This document shows positions 24,593 through 34,600 of a DNA stretch of 64,000 nucleotides, one piece after another (within the stretch, counting starts at the first letter, position 1; every line of letters begins with the position of its first letter). The notes beneath the pieces are model-generated. The model saw only the letters and a list, made by a program, of their open reading frames with translations, ran no database searches and was not told the origin of the DNA. The stretch spans positions 1-64,000 of the forward strand of contig NZ_BMZA01000007.1 of assembly GCF_014652555.1 (NCBI RefSeq), given 5' to 3'. Origin of the DNA: Novosphingobium colocasiae. Its GTDB lineage: Bacteria > Pseudomonadota > Alphaproteobacteria > Sphingomonadales > Sphingomonadaceae. The position numbers and the translations under genes are program-made.

Positions 24593-26395
24593 ATGAGGTA
24601 TCTTTGGGCATGGCCCACGATGGCGCTGCTGGCTTGCACACCGGCGCTGGCCCAGGATCAGGACGATCAGAACCAGATCTATCTGGGCGACATCATCGTC
24701 ACCGCCGCGGTCCGGCAAGGCGGCGCGCAGGACATCCGCCATTTCCGCCAAACCGCAGCCACCGGCATGCCCCGGCCGGAGATGCTGACGGTCGAAGGGT
24801 TGATGGGCGAACATGATCTGACCATCGCCCCCGCCCATCCCTGCAACCAGATGTTCTGCCTCGTTACGGAAGCCATGTCCGCAGACCTGCCGTTGCGGCC
24901 CCAGGACAAGCTGTTCGTCGGGCTGGGTTTCGCCACCAACATTGATGAAAAATCGTACCGCCGCCCGCCGCTCAACCTTGTCGCCGTGGTCGACAAGTCG
25001 GGCTCGATGGATGGCGAGCCGCTGGAACTGGTTCGCCGGAGCCTGCGGCAGATCGTCGGGCAGATGACCGATGAGGATCAGCTTGCCATCGTCCTCTATG
25101 GCGATCGTTCGCACGTCTGGATGACCCCGACCCGGATCAAAGGCCACCGCCAGGATATCCTTGCCAAGATCAACGAGATCGAAAGCGCCGGATCGACCAA
25201 CATGGAGGAAGGGCTCAAGCTGGGATATGCCACCGCCTTTTCCGGCCAGGCGAGCTTCAAGGGCCAGACCCGGCTGATGCTGTTCACGGACGAAAATCCC
25301 AATGTCGGCGATGTTTCCGCCGAAGGCTTCATGGGCATGGCGCAGGCCGCATCGGCGCGCAATGTCGGGCTGACCACCATCGGCGTCGGCCATATCTTCG
25401 ACGATCAACTGGCCACCCGCCTGTCCAGCGTGCGCGGCGGCAACCAGTTCTTCATCGATAGCGCCGCCGCCGTAACGGACGTGTTCTCGAAGAATTTCGA
25501 CATGATGGGCGGCGAACTGGCGCATGACCTGACGATCACGATGAAGCCGGCCGCCGGCTGGGCGGTTACCGGGGTGTTCGGAGTGCCGGACAACCTGATG
25601 ACCAGCGGCCAGGACGGCGCGATCACGGTCTCGGTTCCCACGGTTTTCCTCAGCACCAACGGCGGCGGCATCTACGTAACGCTGGGCAAGGCAGGCGAGC
25701 GCGCCGACTTGCCCGCCGCCCCGCTCAGCGGCGGCACCCCGCTGCTCGACGCCAGCCTGCGCTATACCGAAGCTCGATCGCGTCAGGTGGGCACGGAGCA
25801 GGTCAGCGTTGCCCCTCCCGCACAAAATGCCAGCGCACCGCTGCGCATGGCGCAACGGCTGGTGGATCAGTTCCTCGCCATGCGCGATGCCACCACGGCC
25901 TATCACATCAACCACGATCCCAAGCGCGCGTTCACCCTGCTGTCCGAGCTTCAGGCGCGGCTGGGATCGGCACAGCTCCCCGGCCTCAAGCCCGAGATCG
26001 CGCTGGTGGACACGATGCGCGCCGAAGCCGCCTATTTTTCCGGTTACTCCAGCGAACTCCCCAAGGCGGTGCGCCAGATGGGGCTGGCCGGCCGCTGGCT
26101 GGTGATCAACGCCGATGGTTTCACGGACATCCGCAACGGCGATGTGCTGACGTTCGCTGACGGCACCATGACCACCACCCGCAACGGCAAGCCGCATGGC
26201 GATGACGAGGAAGACGAAGACTTCCAGGCCAACGAGCACCAGGTATTCCTGCGCCAATCGGACATCGTGTTCAACTATGTGCTCAAGGGCGATCGGCTGA
26301 CGTTGTCCGATGCAGAGGCCGGCAGCACCGCCCGCATCGCGCTGAAGCGTGAGCGGGACGGTGCCGAGGCGAGGGTCAAAGCGCCGCCGAAGTAG
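24593..26395 (+). CDS. Secreted VWA-domain protein
   Basis: 600 residues. A signal peptide is visible (MRYLWAWPTMALLACTPALAQ). A von Willebrand factor A domain begins at about residue 130 with the complete MIDAS start DKSGSMDG, and continues with GSTNMEEGL (second MIDAS loop) and TDENPNVGD. The C-terminal third has no recognised domain and includes the acidic run DDEEDEDF. Similar periplasmic proteins (YfbK-like) exist, but their role is poorly defined. ATG 24593 begins the signal peptide. The gene follows the flippase by 108 bases; an operon link is not certain. Confidence 0.82.
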   Translation: MRYLWAWPTMALLACTPALAQDQDDQNQIYLGDIIVTAAVRQGGAQDIRHFRQTAATGMPRPEMLTVEGLMGEHDLTIAPAHPCNQMFCLVTEAMSADLPLRPQDKLFVGLGFATNIDEKSYRRPPLNLVAVVDKSGSMDGEPLELVRRSLRQIVGQMTDEDQLAIVLYGDRSHVWMTPTRIKGHRQDILAKINEIESAGSTNMEEGLKLGYATAFSGQASFKGQTRLMLFTDENPNVGDVSAEGFMGMAQAASARNVGLTTIGVGHIFDDQLATRLSSVRGGNQFFIDSAAAVTDVFSKNFDMMGGELAHDLTITMKPAAGWAVTGVFGVPDNLMTSGQDGAITVSVPTVFLSTNGGGIYVTLGKAGERADLPAAPLSGGTPLLDASLRYTEARSRQVGTEQVSVAPPAQNASAPLRMAQRLVDQFLAMRDATTAYHINHDPKRAFTLLSELQARLGSAQLPGLKPEIALVDTMRAEAAYFSGYSSELPKAVRQMGLAGRWLVINADGFTDIRNGDVLTFADGTMTTTRNGKPHGDDEEDEDFQANEHQVFLRQSDIVFNYVLKGDRLTLSDAEAGSTARIALKRERDGAEARVKAPPK

Positions 26396-26405
26396 CCGCG
26401 CCCGT

Positions 26406-27143
26406 TCAGGCGTCCGCGCGGTGCGAGCTGGCGGCGGCGTGCATCCTGTCGCCGAAGGTGTTGGCCCACTGTTCGGCGGTAAGCTGCGCGCGTTCCTGCA
26501 TGTATTCGGGCGGGACGCCGGTTTCCTTGCCGGCCAGCGCCGCGGCAACGGCGGGGCGGGCCCCGACTTCGGCGTGCCAGCGCGCCAGCGAGGGGAACTC
26601 GGCGATGTCGATCCCGATCAGCGCCGCGCCGCCTGCCCACGGCCAGGCGGCCATATCCGCGATCGAATATTCATCGCCGGCCAGAAAACGCGCCTCGCTC
26701 AACCGATAGTCCAGCACGTTGAGCAGGCGGCGCGCCTCGCGGGTGTAGCGGGTCACCGCGTAATCGATTTTTTCGGGTGCATAGCGGACGAAGTGGTGCG
26801 CCTGCCCGTGCATCGGGCCCAGCCCTGCCATCTGCCAGAGCAGCCATTGCTGCGCGACGGCGCGATCGCGCGGGGCGGTGGGCAGGAAGCGTCCGGTCTT
26901 TTCCGCCAGATACATGAGCACCGCGCCGCTTTCGAAAACCGGCAGCGGCTCGCCGCCATCGGCTGGGGCCATGTCGATGATCGCGGGCAGCTTCGAATTG
27001 GGATTGATGCGGCGGAATTCAGCGGTCAGGTGCTGGCCACCGAACAGATCATAGTTGACCACGCGGTAAGGCAGACCCAGCTCGGCCAGCATGATGGCAA
27101 CCTTGAGACCATTGGCGGTCGCCACATAGTGCAATTCGATCAT
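26406..27143 (-). CDS. Glutathione S-transferase family protein
   Basis: 245 residues. N-terminal thioredoxin-like domain (IELHYVATANGLKVAIMLAE ... NPNSKLPAI, then ESGAVLMYLAEKTGRF with the GSH-binding Glu-Ser), and an all-helical C-terminal domain. The pattern resembles YghU/YfcG-type disulfide-bond oxidoreductases with a Thr-Asn (ATANGLK) active site instead of Cys or Ser. ATG 27143 has GGAG eight bases upstream. It is convergent with the VWA gene and not obviously part of an operon. Confidence 0.88.
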   Translation of the reverse strand: MIELHYVATANGLKVAIMLAELGLPYRVVNYDLFGGQHLTAEFRRINPNSKLPAIIDMAPADGGEPLPVFESGAVLMYLAEKTGRFLPTAPRDRAVAQQWLLWQMAGLGPMHGQAHHFVRYAPEKIDYAVTRYTREARRLLNVLDYRLSEARFLAGDEYSIADMAAWPWAGGAALIGIDIAEFPSLARWHAEVGARPAVAAALAGKETGVPPEYMQERAQLTAEQWANTFGDRMHAAASSHRADA

Positions 27144-27260
27144 CGGCCACTTCTCCTGCCCCATGGCACCCGGCCGCGATCTGCGCGGCTCTTGCCTTAC
27201 GAGCGTGAGGGTCGCCTAATTGGACCTTATGGTCAATGGTGAGTAGTGGGACGGGTGTGC

Positions 27261-27342
27261 CTCACTATGCTCGACACGAACGGAGCTTGGGGTAAAGCAG
27301 AATGACCTTCCCCCTCCCGTTCGGGTCGAGCGTAGTCGAGAC
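27261..27342. repeat. Dispersed palindromic repeat (same family as 8211-8277)
   Basis: Imperfect inverted repeat with arms containing CTCGACACGAACGG and CCGTTCGGGTCGAGCG, in the gap between the GST and Crp-family genes. It shares the core GTCGAGCG(A/T)AGTCGA with the repeat at 8211-8277. Confidence 0.75.
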
Positions 27343-27375
27343 CCGTTGCGCTGGGTTTATCGTGGGCGCAGAAAC

Positions 27376-28089
27376 TTAAGCCTCTGCGGGATAGACCGCG
27401 CCCAGCACCTTGTGGAAGTGTTCGGCCACCTGATCATTGCAGCTACAGGCGCGACCGCTCAGTGCATCGCGATCAAGCACTTCGATGCCGCCGCGCCGGG
27501 TGCGGACGAGGCAATCGGCCTTGAACCGCTGCAGCACGCGGCTGGCATAGCTGCGGCCGATGCCCATCATGGAGGCGAGTTGTTCCTGCGTCATCGTTAC
27601 CTGGTTGCTGCCGATACGATCGACAGCCGCGACCAGCCACTTAGCGGCGCGTTCCTCGATCGTGTGGACAGCGTTGCAGGCGATGGACTGGAAGACCTGC
27701 GCCATCACGCAATCGGCATAGCGGTTGAACAGGTGCGCGATGGACGGGCGATCGAGCTTGATCGCCTCCAGATCGCGGATCGAGATCTTCAGCGCATCGC
27801 CGCCGTGAAGCACGTTGGAGCGGGCGAAGGCAGGCAGATTGCCGTGGCTGACGATCCCCCCCAATGCACCCTCGCGCCCGACCATTATCGTTTCCACCGC
27901 GATGCCGCTATCAAGCAGCACGAAGTAGGAGCACAGGGTCCCGCCCAGCGGGAAATAGCACCACTCGACGTTATCGCCCGGCTCGAAAATGACCGCTCCC
28001 GATGTCAGCCGGCAAGGTGCCATGTGGGCGCGCAGGGCGGCGATATCTTCGGGGTGAAGGGCGCTCAGCAAGTCGCTGCTTTCAGTCAT
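27376..28089 (-). CDS. Crp/Fnr-family transcription regulator
   Basis: 237 residues: N-terminal cyclic-nucleotide-binding-like beta-roll and C-terminal helix-turn-helix (TMTQEQLASMMGIGRSYASRVLQRF). It lacks the N-terminal Fnr cysteine cluster, so it is not an oxygen sensor of Fnr type; the ligand is unknown. Cysteines near the end (GRACSCND) are unusual. It diverges from the heme oxygenase/bacteriophytochrome pair across 269 bases, and many regulators of this class act on their neighbours; that link is inference. ATG 28089 gives the usual length. Confidence 0.87.
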   Translation of the reverse strand: MTESSDLLSALHPEDIAALRAHMAPCRLTSGAVIFEPGDNVEWCYFPLGGTLCSYFVLLDSGIAVETIMVGREGALGGIVSHGNLPAFARSNVLHGGDALKISIRDLEAIKLDRPSIAHLFNRYADCVMAQVFQSIACNAVHTIEERAAKWLVAAVDRIGSNQVTMTQEQLASMMGIGRSYASRVLQRFKADCLVRTRRGGIEVLDRDALSGRACSCNDQVAEHFHKVLGAVYPAEA

Positions 28090-28358
28090 GCTATTCCCTG
28101 GCGCTTGGCCGCCACGATGGGTGCGGCGCCCTGTACAAAACAATTATCGAGCGCGACCGGTGCGCGTTCGTCCGGGTACAACTTCCGGAAACTTCGCAAG
28201 TTCCCCGCAAAAGCGGTCAAAAGTGGACAGACAGTGCCGATCGGGCTTGCTAGTTGCGTGACTCAGGAACATTTCCCGGCGCCGAGGGTTGTTCAGCACG
28301 TGGGAAGCGGCGCGCCTTGCCGCCTTTCACGATCGACCAGCCTTGCACGGGAGCGCCG

Positions 28359-28982
28359 ATGTCGCGCAGTGATAATGCCTTGAATGCGACCTCCACCTCA
28401 CCCCCGGTAGTGCTGGAAGCGTTGCGTTGCGCGACCGGCCCGGCCCACGACAAGCTGGACGCCGCGTTTGGTTCGCTGGACTTGACCCGCAAGGACGACC
28501 TGGCCCGCTTCCTGCGCGGTCATGCTACCGGCATGGCGGCGATTTTCGCCCCATTCCGCGCTTTTGTAGCTGGCGAACTGGATTTGAGCTGCCCTGATTA
28601 TCCCGCAGCCCTGCGCGCCGATCTGACGGAGCTGGGCGAAGATACGACCACCCTGCCCCGCATTTCCAGCCCATGGCTGGCTGCAGACGGTGCCGCGCTG
28701 GGCCTCGCCTATGTCGTTGCCGGATCGCGCCTCGGCCTCGCGATGCTGCGCAAGCGCGGATATCACGGCCAGTCGGCCGGGCTGCGCTCGCGCTACATGG
28801 AGGACGAAAGCGGCATCGGCATCTGGCGGGCGCTGCTCGCACACATGCGCGCGGCAGAGCTGGACGATGCGCACATCGCCGCCGCCTGCACCGCCGCGCG
28901 CGATACCTTCACCTGCTTTGCCGAGGCGTTCGATGCATCCGCCCGCAGTGGCGAACGCATAGTCGAGCCTGACGCTGCATGA
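28359..28982 (+). CDS. bphO: Biliverdin-producing heme oxygenase
   Basis: 207 residues of the heme oxygenase family. The proximal heme His is probably in GPAHDKLDAAF near residue 30. It cleaves heme to biliverdin, the chromophore of the bacteriophytochrome encoded next. Its stop overlaps the phytochrome ATG (ATGA), so the two are co-translated. The ATG at 28359 follows GGGAG. It is short and diverged, as bacterial BphO proteins often are. Confidence 0.88.
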   Translation: MSRSDNALNATSTSPPVVLEALRCATGPAHDKLDAAFGSLDLTRKDDLARFLRGHATGMAAIFAPFRAFVAGELDLSCPDYPAALRADLTELGEDTTTLPRISSPWLAADGAALGLAYVVAGSRLGLAMLRKRGYHGQSAGLRSRYMEDESGIGIWRALLAHMRAAELDDAHIAAACTAARDTFTCFAEAFDASARSGERIVEPDAA

Positions 28983-31546
28983 TCGACGCTGCCCCCCCGG
29001 TAGACCTCACCACCTGCGACCTCGAACCGATCCACGTGATCGGCCGCATCCAGAGTTTCGGCTGGCTCCTGTCGTTTTCGAGCGACTGGATCATCAACCA
29101 CGCCTCGCTCAACTGCAGCGATCTGTTCGGCTGCGATGCGCGCGAGCTGATCGGCGTTCCTGCCACGCGCTTCCTTGCGCCCAGCGCGCTGCACGATCTG
29201 CGCACGCGGTTGCAGATCCTGGGGGCAGGCAGCGCGGTGGAGCGGGTGTTCGAAGTGGACCTGCTGGGTGACGGGCGCGTGTTCGATGTGGCCGTGCACC
29301 CTTCGGGCCGTTCATTCGTCCTCGAAATCGAGCCGCACGAAGGCGGCCGTCGGCGCGATTATGTCAGCTATGTCCGGCCGATGATCGATCGCATGCGCCA
29401 GGCCCCCACGGTCGAGCAACTGTGCGCCAGCGCGGCGCGCCACTTGCGCGGGCTGACCGGGTTCGACCGGGTGATGATCTACCGCTTCGAGCCGACCGGC
29501 GCGGGCGAGGTGATTGCCGAAAGCCGCAACGGCACGGTAGACAGCTTCAAGGGCCTGCATTTCCCGGCGAGCGACATCCCGGCGCAGGCGCGGCGGCTTT
29601 ATGCCCGCAACATGCTGCGGATCATCACCGATATCGATGATCCGACGGTGCAGATTTACCCCGCCGTCGGCCCCAATGGCGATCCGCTCGACCTGTCGAT
29701 GTCCGGTTTGCGCGCGGTATCTCCGATCCACATCGAATACTTGCGCAACATGGGCGTCAAGGCGTCGATGTCGGTATCGATCATGCATCGGGGCAAGCTG
29801 TGGGGGCTGATGGCCTGCCACCATTATGCGCCGCTGGTGCTGTCCTATTCGGTCCGCACTGCCAGCGAACTGTTCGGCGAATTCTTCTCGTACCTGCTGG
29901 AACAGCGGGTGGCCGACAGCACCATGGAAAAGCGCATCGACGCCGTGAAGCTGCACGACGAGATCATGGCCCGCGTTGCCGGTGGCGGCACCCTGCTCGA
30001 AGCCTTCGGCGAGTTTTCGGAATCGATCCGCAAGGTGATCCCGCACGATGGCATCGTCGGCTGGGTCCACGATGAATATGTGTTCGAAGGCGAAGTGCCC
30101 ACCCGCGCGCAGTTCGAGGAACTGGCCCGCTTCCTCAACACCGCTGGTGCCAGCAGCGTCTGGGCATCGGACAACGTGGTCAGCGCGTTCGAACCGGCGG
30201 CCGCATGGCTGGACAAGGCGGCCGGGGTGCTGGCCCTGCCCGTCAGCCGCAGTCCGCGCGACTATATCGTGCTGTTTCGCCGCGAACAGCTTCGCGAGGT
30301 GCATTGGGCCGGCAATCCCGAAAAGCCGGTGGAACTGGGCCCTAATGGGCCTCGGCTGACCCCGCGCAAGAGTTTCGAGTTGTGGAAAGAGGAAATGGGT
30401 GGCCACGCCCGTCCCTGGACCATCGACGAGATCAACGCGGCGGAATCGCTGCGGATCACCCTCTTGGAAGTGGTGCTGCGCTTGGCCGATGCCGCCAATG
30501 CCGAACGGGATCGCGCGCATCGCCAGCAGGACATGCTGATCGCGGAACTGAACCACCGCGTGCGCAACATCCTCAACCTCATCCGCGGCCTGGTCAGCCA
30601 AAGCAAGGAAGGGGCTGCCTCGATCGACGATTTCGCCGAGATCATCGGCAGCCGCATCCAGGCCCTGGCCCGCGCCCACGATCAGGTCACCCGCACCGAC
30701 TGGTCGCCCTCCTCGCTCTACAACCTGATCCGCACCGAGACCGACGCCTACGCTAGCAAAAGCCAGGATCGCGTGCGTATCAGCGGCCCTGATGCGCTGA
30801 TCGCGCCCACCGCCTTCACCACGCTGGCGCTGGTGATCCACGAACTGATGACCAATTCGTGCAAATACGGTGCCCTGTCAGACTCGCGCGGGCTGGTGCA
30901 GGTTACGCTCAGCCGCGGTGACGATGGCGGGTTGCGGATCGACTGGCACGAAAGCGACGGCCCGGCCGTCAAAGCGCCTACCCGGCGCGGATTCGGCTCA
31001 ACGATCATCGAACGCACGATCCCGCATGAACTGGGCGGGTCGGCGGCGGTGGACTTCCCGACGGACGGCCTGCGCGCCACCTTCCTCGTGCCGGACGAGC
31101 ACATCTCCTCGTTCGAAACCCCCAGCGCCGTGGTGCGCGAGCCGCAAGTCGAGCCCGACTCGGGTGCCAGCATCGCCGCCGGGCTTGGCGGCGGCACCGC
31201 GCTGATCGTCGAGGACAACGTCATCATCGCCATGGAAGCCGAAGACCTGCTGCGCTCGTTCGGCTTCCGCGATTGCCGGATCGCCGGCTCCGTCGCCGAA
31301 GCGCTCCACCAGATCCGCGACGGCGAGGTGAGCTTCGCCATGCTCGACGTGAACCTGGGCAAGGAAACCAGCGACGCGGTGGCCGCCGAACTGATCGCCC
31401 AAGGCACTCCCTTCATTTTCGCCAGCGGCTACGGCGAACGCCTGTCGACCACCAGCCGCTTCGGCAACGTCCCGATGGTGACCAAGCCGTACAACGAACG
31501 CGACCTGCGCGGCGCGGTGACGAAACTGCTGCGTGGGCGGGGGTGA
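28979..31546 (+). CDS. bphP: Bacteriophytochrome hybrid HWE histidine kinase
   Basis: Red/far-red photoreceptor of 855 residues. Order: PAS with the biliverdin-linking Cys13 (CDLEPIHVIG); GAF with FPASDIPAQARRLY and LRAVSPIHIEYLRNMG; PHY with the tongue motif PRKSF; HWE-type kinase with phospho-acceptor ELNHRVRN (about residue 523), N-box IHELMTNS and WHE (DWHESD); then a C-terminal receiver (ALIVEDN ... MLDVNLG, Asp about 787; VTKPYN, Lys about 834). All key residues are present. The output is probably passed to the fused receiver or onward to an unlinked partner, possibly the general stress response, which HWE kinases often feed; this is inference. Confidence 0.94.
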   Translation: MIDAAPPVDLTTCDLEPIHVIGRIQSFGWLLSFSSDWIINHASLNCSDLFGCDARELIGVPATRFLAPSALHDLRTRLQILGAGSAVERVFEVDLLGDGRVFDVAVHPSGRSFVLEIEPHEGGRRRDYVSYVRPMIDRMRQAPTVEQLCASAARHLRGLTGFDRVMIYRFEPTGAGEVIAESRNGTVDSFKGLHFPASDIPAQARRLYARNMLRIITDIDDPTVQIYPAVGPNGDPLDLSMSGLRAVSPIHIEYLRNMGVKASMSVSIMHRGKLWGLMACHHYAPLVLSYSVRTASELFGEFFSYLLEQRVADSTMEKRIDAVKLHDEIMARVAGGGTLLEAFGEFSESIRKVIPHDGIVGWVHDEYVFEGEVPTRAQFEELARFLNTAGASSVWASDNVVSAFEPAAAWLDKAAGVLALPVSRSPRDYIVLFRREQLREVHWAGNPEKPVELGPNGPRLTPRKSFELWKEEMGGHARPWTIDEINAAESLRITLLEVVLRLADAANAERDRAHRQQDMLIAELNHRVRNILNLIRGLVSQSKEGAASIDDFAEIIGSRIQALARAHDQVTRTDWSPSSLYNLIRTETDAYASKSQDRVRISGPDALIAPTAFTTLALVIHELMTNSCKYGALSDSRGLVQVTLSRGDDGGLRIDWHESDGPAVKAPTRRGFGSTIIERTIPHELGGSAAVDFPTDGLRATFLVPDEHISSFETPSAVVREPQVEPDSGASIAAGLGGGTALIVEDNVIIAMEAEDLLRSFGFRDCRIAGSVAEALHQIRDGEVSFAMLDVNLGKETSDAVAAELIAQGTPFIFASGYGERLSTTSRFGNVPMVTKPYNERDLRGAVTKLLRGRG

Positions 31547-31688
31547 AACGCAGGGGCTAACTTAAAATGCCGGTCTAAGCGGTCCGCGCGCTTTTCCCGT
31601 TCGCCTCAAACAAGCGCTCCTCCAAACCACCCACATCTAACCGCGCTATTCACTGGTCCTTAAGCGAGGCGCTTCCTATACCGTCGTG

Positions 31689-34600
31689 ATGACCAGATCC
31701 CCGCGCGCCGCCCGTTCGCTCGTCCTCTCGCTCCCGCTGCTGTTCGTCCTGCCTGCGGCAACGGCGGAGGCGCGGGCCAAGCCGGTGGCTTCGGCACCTT
31801 CGAAGGCGCAAGCACCCGCTTCTTCGGGGGCGCAAGTGCCGTGGCTCTACAAGGGCAGCGACGTGCCGCCGGATCGGGAGTGGATCTTCGGCCGGCTGCC
31901 GAACGGGCTGCGCTATGCGGTGCGGCACAACGGGGTGCCGCCGGGGCAGGTATCGATCCGGGTGCGGGTCGATGCCGGGTCGCTCTATGAGGCGGACAGC
32001 GAGCGCGGGTTCGCGCACCTGCTCGAACACATGCTGTTCCGTCAGTCGAAATATATCGCCGAAGGCAGCGCGATCACCACCTTCCAGAAGCTGGGCGCAT
32101 CGTTCGGTTCGGACACCAACGCCGAGACGACGACGACGCAGACGGTGTTCAAGCTGGACCTGCCCGATGCCAATGCCGCCTCGCTCGATGAAGCGATGAA
32201 GCTGCTTTCGGGGATGGTCTCGGCCCCTACGCTTTCGGCTGCCAACCTCAAGTCCGACCTGCCGATCGTGCTGGCCGAAATGCGCGAGCGCGGCGGGGCG
32301 TCGAAGCGGGCGCAGCAGGCGATGCAGGATACGCTCTATGCCGGCCAGCCGCTCTCGGTGCGCGAGCCGATCGGCACGGTGGAGACGCTGACTGCCGCCA
32401 CGCCGGAAGCCGTGCGGGCGTTCTACCAGCGCTGGTACCGGCCCGAAAACGTCGTGGTCATCCTTTCGGGCGATCTGCCCCCGGCCGAGCTGGAGGCGGC
32501 GGTGACCAAGTGGTACGCCGGGTGGAAGGGCGTCGGCCCGCTGACCCCGCAGCCGACGTTTGGCGATCCGGTGGTGCATCCGGCCGCTGTAACAGCCGAT
32601 CCGGCGGCACCGGCCGGCGATCCCGCTGCCGCCCCGGTCGATATGGCGCGGGTTCTGGTCGAGCCGGATCTGCCGCCCTCGCTGCTCTATGCAGTAGAGC
32701 GGCCATGGCGGCAGAAGAACGACACGATCGTCTACAACCAGGGCAAGATGATCGACAATCTGGCCCAGTCGATCATCAACCGCCGGCTGGAAACCAAGGC
32801 GCGGGCCGGCGGCAGCTTCCTGACCGCGCAAGTCAACCAGGACGATGTATCGCGCTCGGCCGATGTCACGTTCGTCTCGCTCACCCCGCTGACGGACGAC
32901 TGGCAGGCGGCGCTGCGCGATGTGCGCGCGGTGATCGCCGATGCCATGCAGCGTCCGCCGACGCAGGAGGAGATCGATCGCGAGGTGGCCGAGCTTGACG
33001 TCGCCTTCCAGGTGCCGGTGGAACAGCGCCGCATCCTTCCCGGCAGCCAGCTTGCCGACGATCTGGTGATGGCGCTCGATATCCGCGAGACAGTCGCCTC
33101 GCCCGAGGCGGTGCTCGATATCTTCCGCCGCTCGCGCCCGCTTTTCACCCCGCAGGCGGTGCTTGAACATACCCGCAAGCTGTTCTCGGGCACCGTCAGC
33201 CGCGCCGTGTTCACCACACCCAAGGCCGGGATGGCCGATGCCGGCGCGCTCAAGCTCGCGTTGCAACAGCAGGTCGCGCCCGATGCGCCGCCCACCGCCG
33301 TTGCCGCCGCGCCGGTCTCGTTCGACAAGCTGCCCGCCATCGGCAAGGTCCAGACCCCGGCAGCGCAGGTGCAGACCGGGCTGCTCGGCATCGAGGAAGT
33401 GGTGTGGCCCAATGGCGTCAAGGCGCTGCTGTGGCCGGTGGTCGAAGAGCCCGGCCGGGTCATGGTCAAGGTCCGTTTCGGTGGCGGCACCCGCGCCATC
33501 GATCCGGCGGACGCGCCCTATATCGCGCTCGGCAAGATCGCGCTGGTCGGCTCGGGCCTCGCCAGCCTCGATCAGGAGGATCTCGATCGCATCTCCACCG
33601 GGCGCAAGATGGGTTTCGATTTCGACGTCGATGACGCCTCGTTCCATTTCTCCGCCGAAACTCGGCCCGCCGATCTCGCCGATCAGCTCTACCTGTTCGC
33701 GGGCAAGCTGGCACTGCCCCGCTGGGACCAGTTGCCGTTCCAGCGCGCCAAGGCTGCAGCGCGCATCCAGTATGCCACTTTCTCCACCTCGCCGCAGGGG
33801 GTGCTGAACCGCGATCTGTCGTTCTACCAGCGCGGCAAGGACGCCCGCTTTGCCACCCCGACACCCGAACAGACCGAGGCGGCCACGTTCGAGCGCTTCA
33901 AGAAGGTCTGGGGCGATGCTCTGGGCCAAGGCCCGGTCGAAGTGCAGATATTCGGCGATTTCGACAAGGCGGCCGCGATCACCGCGCTCAACCGCACCTT
34001 CGGCGCGCTCCCCGCACGGGCCGCACAGCCTGCCGGCCCGCCGCCGACGCGCGATGTCGCCGTCTCCAAGCCCTCGGCCCAGCCGGTGGTGCTCTATCAC
34101 CACGGCGATCCCGATCAGGCGGCGGCGGTGGTATCCTGGCCCACCGGCGGCGGCTCGATGGGCATCAGCGAATCGCGCCAGTTGGAAATCCTGACCCAGT
34201 TGTTCTCCAATCGCCTGCTCGATGCCGCGCGCGAGAAGCTGGGCGTCAGCTATTCGCCCTATGTCTATTCAAGCTGGCCGGTGGACCTCAAGGCGGGCGG
34301 GGCGATCACCGCCGTCGCACAGGTCGATCCCAAGTCGGTCCCGGTGTTCTTCCAGACCGCGAGCGAGATCGCGCAGGACCTCATCGATCACCCGCCCAGC
34401 GCCGAGGAACTGGCGCTGGTCACCGAACCGATGCGCCAGCAGGTCACCCGCGCCGCTTCCAGCACCGCGTTCTTCATGAACCAGCTCGAAGGCGCGACCA
34501 CCGATCCGGTGCGCTTCGGCAGCATCGGCACGGTGCTGGCTGACTATACCGAAACCACCCCGCAAGCAATGCAGGCGCTGGCCGCGCGCTACCTGGGCAA

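Noticed and set aside
24344..26548. 734-codon open frame opposite the VWA gene
   Set aside because: Runs through two neighbouring genes; the VWA strand has signal peptide and MIDAS.
31650..34103. 817-codon open frame opposite the M16 peptidase
   Set aside because: No signal, no domain, and the peptidase strand has the zinc motif and signal peptide.
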